Assembly: GCA_964650965.1 (NCBI GenBank)
Contig: CAZYYO010000101.1
Coordinates: forward strand, 1-7,053
Length of the DNA stretch: 7,053 nucleotides
DNA from: CAZYYO01 sp964650965
GTDB lineage: Bacteria; Bacillota; Clostridia; Lachnospirales; Lachnospiraceae
Reading direction: 5' to 3'
Position numbers and translations under genes: made by a program. Positions 6,156 to 7,053 of this stretch are shown piece by piece. The notes under the pieces were generated by a model. The model saw nothing but the letters and a program-made list of their open reading frames with translations, did no database searches and was not told where the DNA came from. Each line of letters begins with the position of its first letter. The first letter of the stretch is position 1.

Positions 6156-7053
6156 ATGAACAGAAGAATTGAAAGTATACAGGGTGCCAGAGGTGTGTCT
6201 GCCATACTGATAGCCTATGTTTTCCATTATATGCTGTTGTTTCAGGAGGTGCCGGTAGGCAATCCCATCTTGCAGGAAGTATTTCGGGCAATAGGAACCA
6301 TTTATATTCTTGGCTCCGATGTATTCTTTGTATTTTCGGGATATCTTATGTACCAGGCTTATGAGGAGCGGCTAAGTCGCAGGGAAATATCCTTTCGCAA
6401 ATATATGGTGCCTCGCATGATACGCATTTATCCCTTGGTGATTGTAACGGCAGTAGCAGAATTTGTACTGGAGAATGTGGGAAAAGCTCAATTGGGACAT
6501 TACCCCCTTCATGGGGATGGAGGAGCCCTGCGCTACAGTGTGGGAGCCCTTGTAATGAATATTACCGGATTACAAAGTGGCTGGATTAGCGATGGAGATG
6601 CACTGGCAGTAAATGGACCCACATGGTTTATCAGTATCCTTATGATTTGCTATATTCTGTATTATCTTATAACGAATTTCATTAAAAATAAAAAGATAAG
6701 ACTGCTTATATACTGGCTTCTTATGGCAAGTGGCGTTCTGCTTTTTGTTGTACAGATAAAGTTTCCGCTGCTGTATCCAATTAATGGCCGAGGATATTTT
6801 GCCTTCTTTGCTGGGGTTTTAATGCAGCATTATGTAAGTCAGTGGACCCGGAGAACGAGAAACATGGTGGCAATTCCAGTAGCTGTCTTGATGATTCTAT
6901 CCGTCATTCTATGCATGCCATTTAATGAAAAGCGATTGTGGATTACTATGGTGTTTTTATGGACGGGTGGAGCATATCTAACCATTTATGCACCGGTAAT
7001 CAGAAGGCAGCTGTCCTGGTCACCAGTGGTGAGGCTGGGAGATTACGCCATGT
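6156..7053 (+). CDS. Acyltransferase-3 family membrane protein (copy 2, 3' partial)
   Basis: The frame is open from the ATG at 6156 to the right edge, 299 complete codons. AGAGGAAG (6143-6150) is a good ribosome site, with GAGG ending 8 nt before the ATG. The protein aligns without a gap to copy 1 at 1932 (164 of 299 residues identical by hand count), so about 70 residues are probably missing. It has QGARG (9-13) and H24 in the first helix, SDVFFVFSGYLMY (54-66), PRMIRIYP (86-93) with the RxxR arrangement R87/R90, GPTWFIS (154-160) and LGDYAM at the edge. These are the hallmarks of membrane O-acyltransferases that modify surface sugars. R12 and H24 are separated by 11 residues, one more than the R-x10-H spacing described for O-antigen acetylases. 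There is no terminator after the AraC gene, so read-through from it is likely. The substrate is unknown. Confidence 0.87.
   Translation, partial: MNRRIESIQGARGVSAILIAYVFHYMLLFQEVPVGNPILQEVFRAIGTIYILGSDVFFVFSGYLMYQAYEERLSRREISFRKYMVPRMIRIYPLVIVTAVAEFVLENVGKAQLGHYPLHGDGGALRYSVGALVMNITGLQSGWISDGDALAVNGPTWFISILMICYILYYLITNFIKNKKIRLLIYWLLMASGVLLFVVQIKFPLLYPINGRGYFAFFAGVLMQHYVSQWTRRTRNMVAIPVAVLMILSVILCMPFNEKRLWITMVFLWTGGAYLTIYAPVIRRQLSWSPVVRLGDYAM

Overview
The window looks like chromosomal DNA of an AT-rich, Gram-positive anaerobe of the Clostridia, most likely Lachnospiraceae. This rests on purine-rich AGGAG-type ribosome sites, TTGACT/TATAAT-like promoters, a GTG start with a strong ribosome site, and the families present (DUF6311 membrane protein, GPH-type sugar transporter, AraC regulator with a long helical middle region). 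The taxonomic call is inference. No RNA gene, insertion sequence, CRISPR array or phage gene was seen.

Layout. Positions 1-1800 (minus strand) hold the first 600 codons of a large DUF6311 polytopic membrane protein that runs off the left edge. It diverges from a plus-strand series across a 131-bp intergenic region (1801-1931) with a good minus-strand promoter, a weaker overlapping plus-strand promoter and a small dyad/direct-repeat element. The plus strand then carries a complete acyltransferase-3 family membrane protein (1932-3041), a 189-bp AT-rich gap, a GPH/MFS-type transporter (3231-4748), a strong intrinsic terminator (4792-4822), an AraC-family regulator starting with GTG (4891-6105), and a second acyltransferase-3 protein (6156 to the right edge, partial).

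How the genes may work together. The two acyltransferases are paralogues: they align without a gap over all 299 residues visible in the second copy, at about 55% identity by hand count. The transporter and regulator sit between them. DUF6311 proteins resemble GT-C glycosyltransferases, and acyltransferase-3 proteins O-acylate cell-surface glycans, so the flanking genes suggest a surface-polysaccharide or glycolipid modification locus. The GPH transporter plus AraC regulator looks like a sugar-sensing and uptake pair; no glycosidase lies beside it in this window. That the AraC protein controls the transporter is inference from adjacency.

The most unusual structure is just upstream of the transporter. 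A 17-bp hairpin with a single bulge (3169-3212) presents an 8-base Shine-Dalgarno sequence in its loop and buries the ATG of a 9-codon leader ORF in its stem. The leader ORF ends one codon before the transporter ATG, in the same frame, and that ATG has no ribosome site of its own. The second notable point is that the first acyltransferase has lysine at three positions where the second copy, like the family, has arginine in the membrane motifs thought to be functional.
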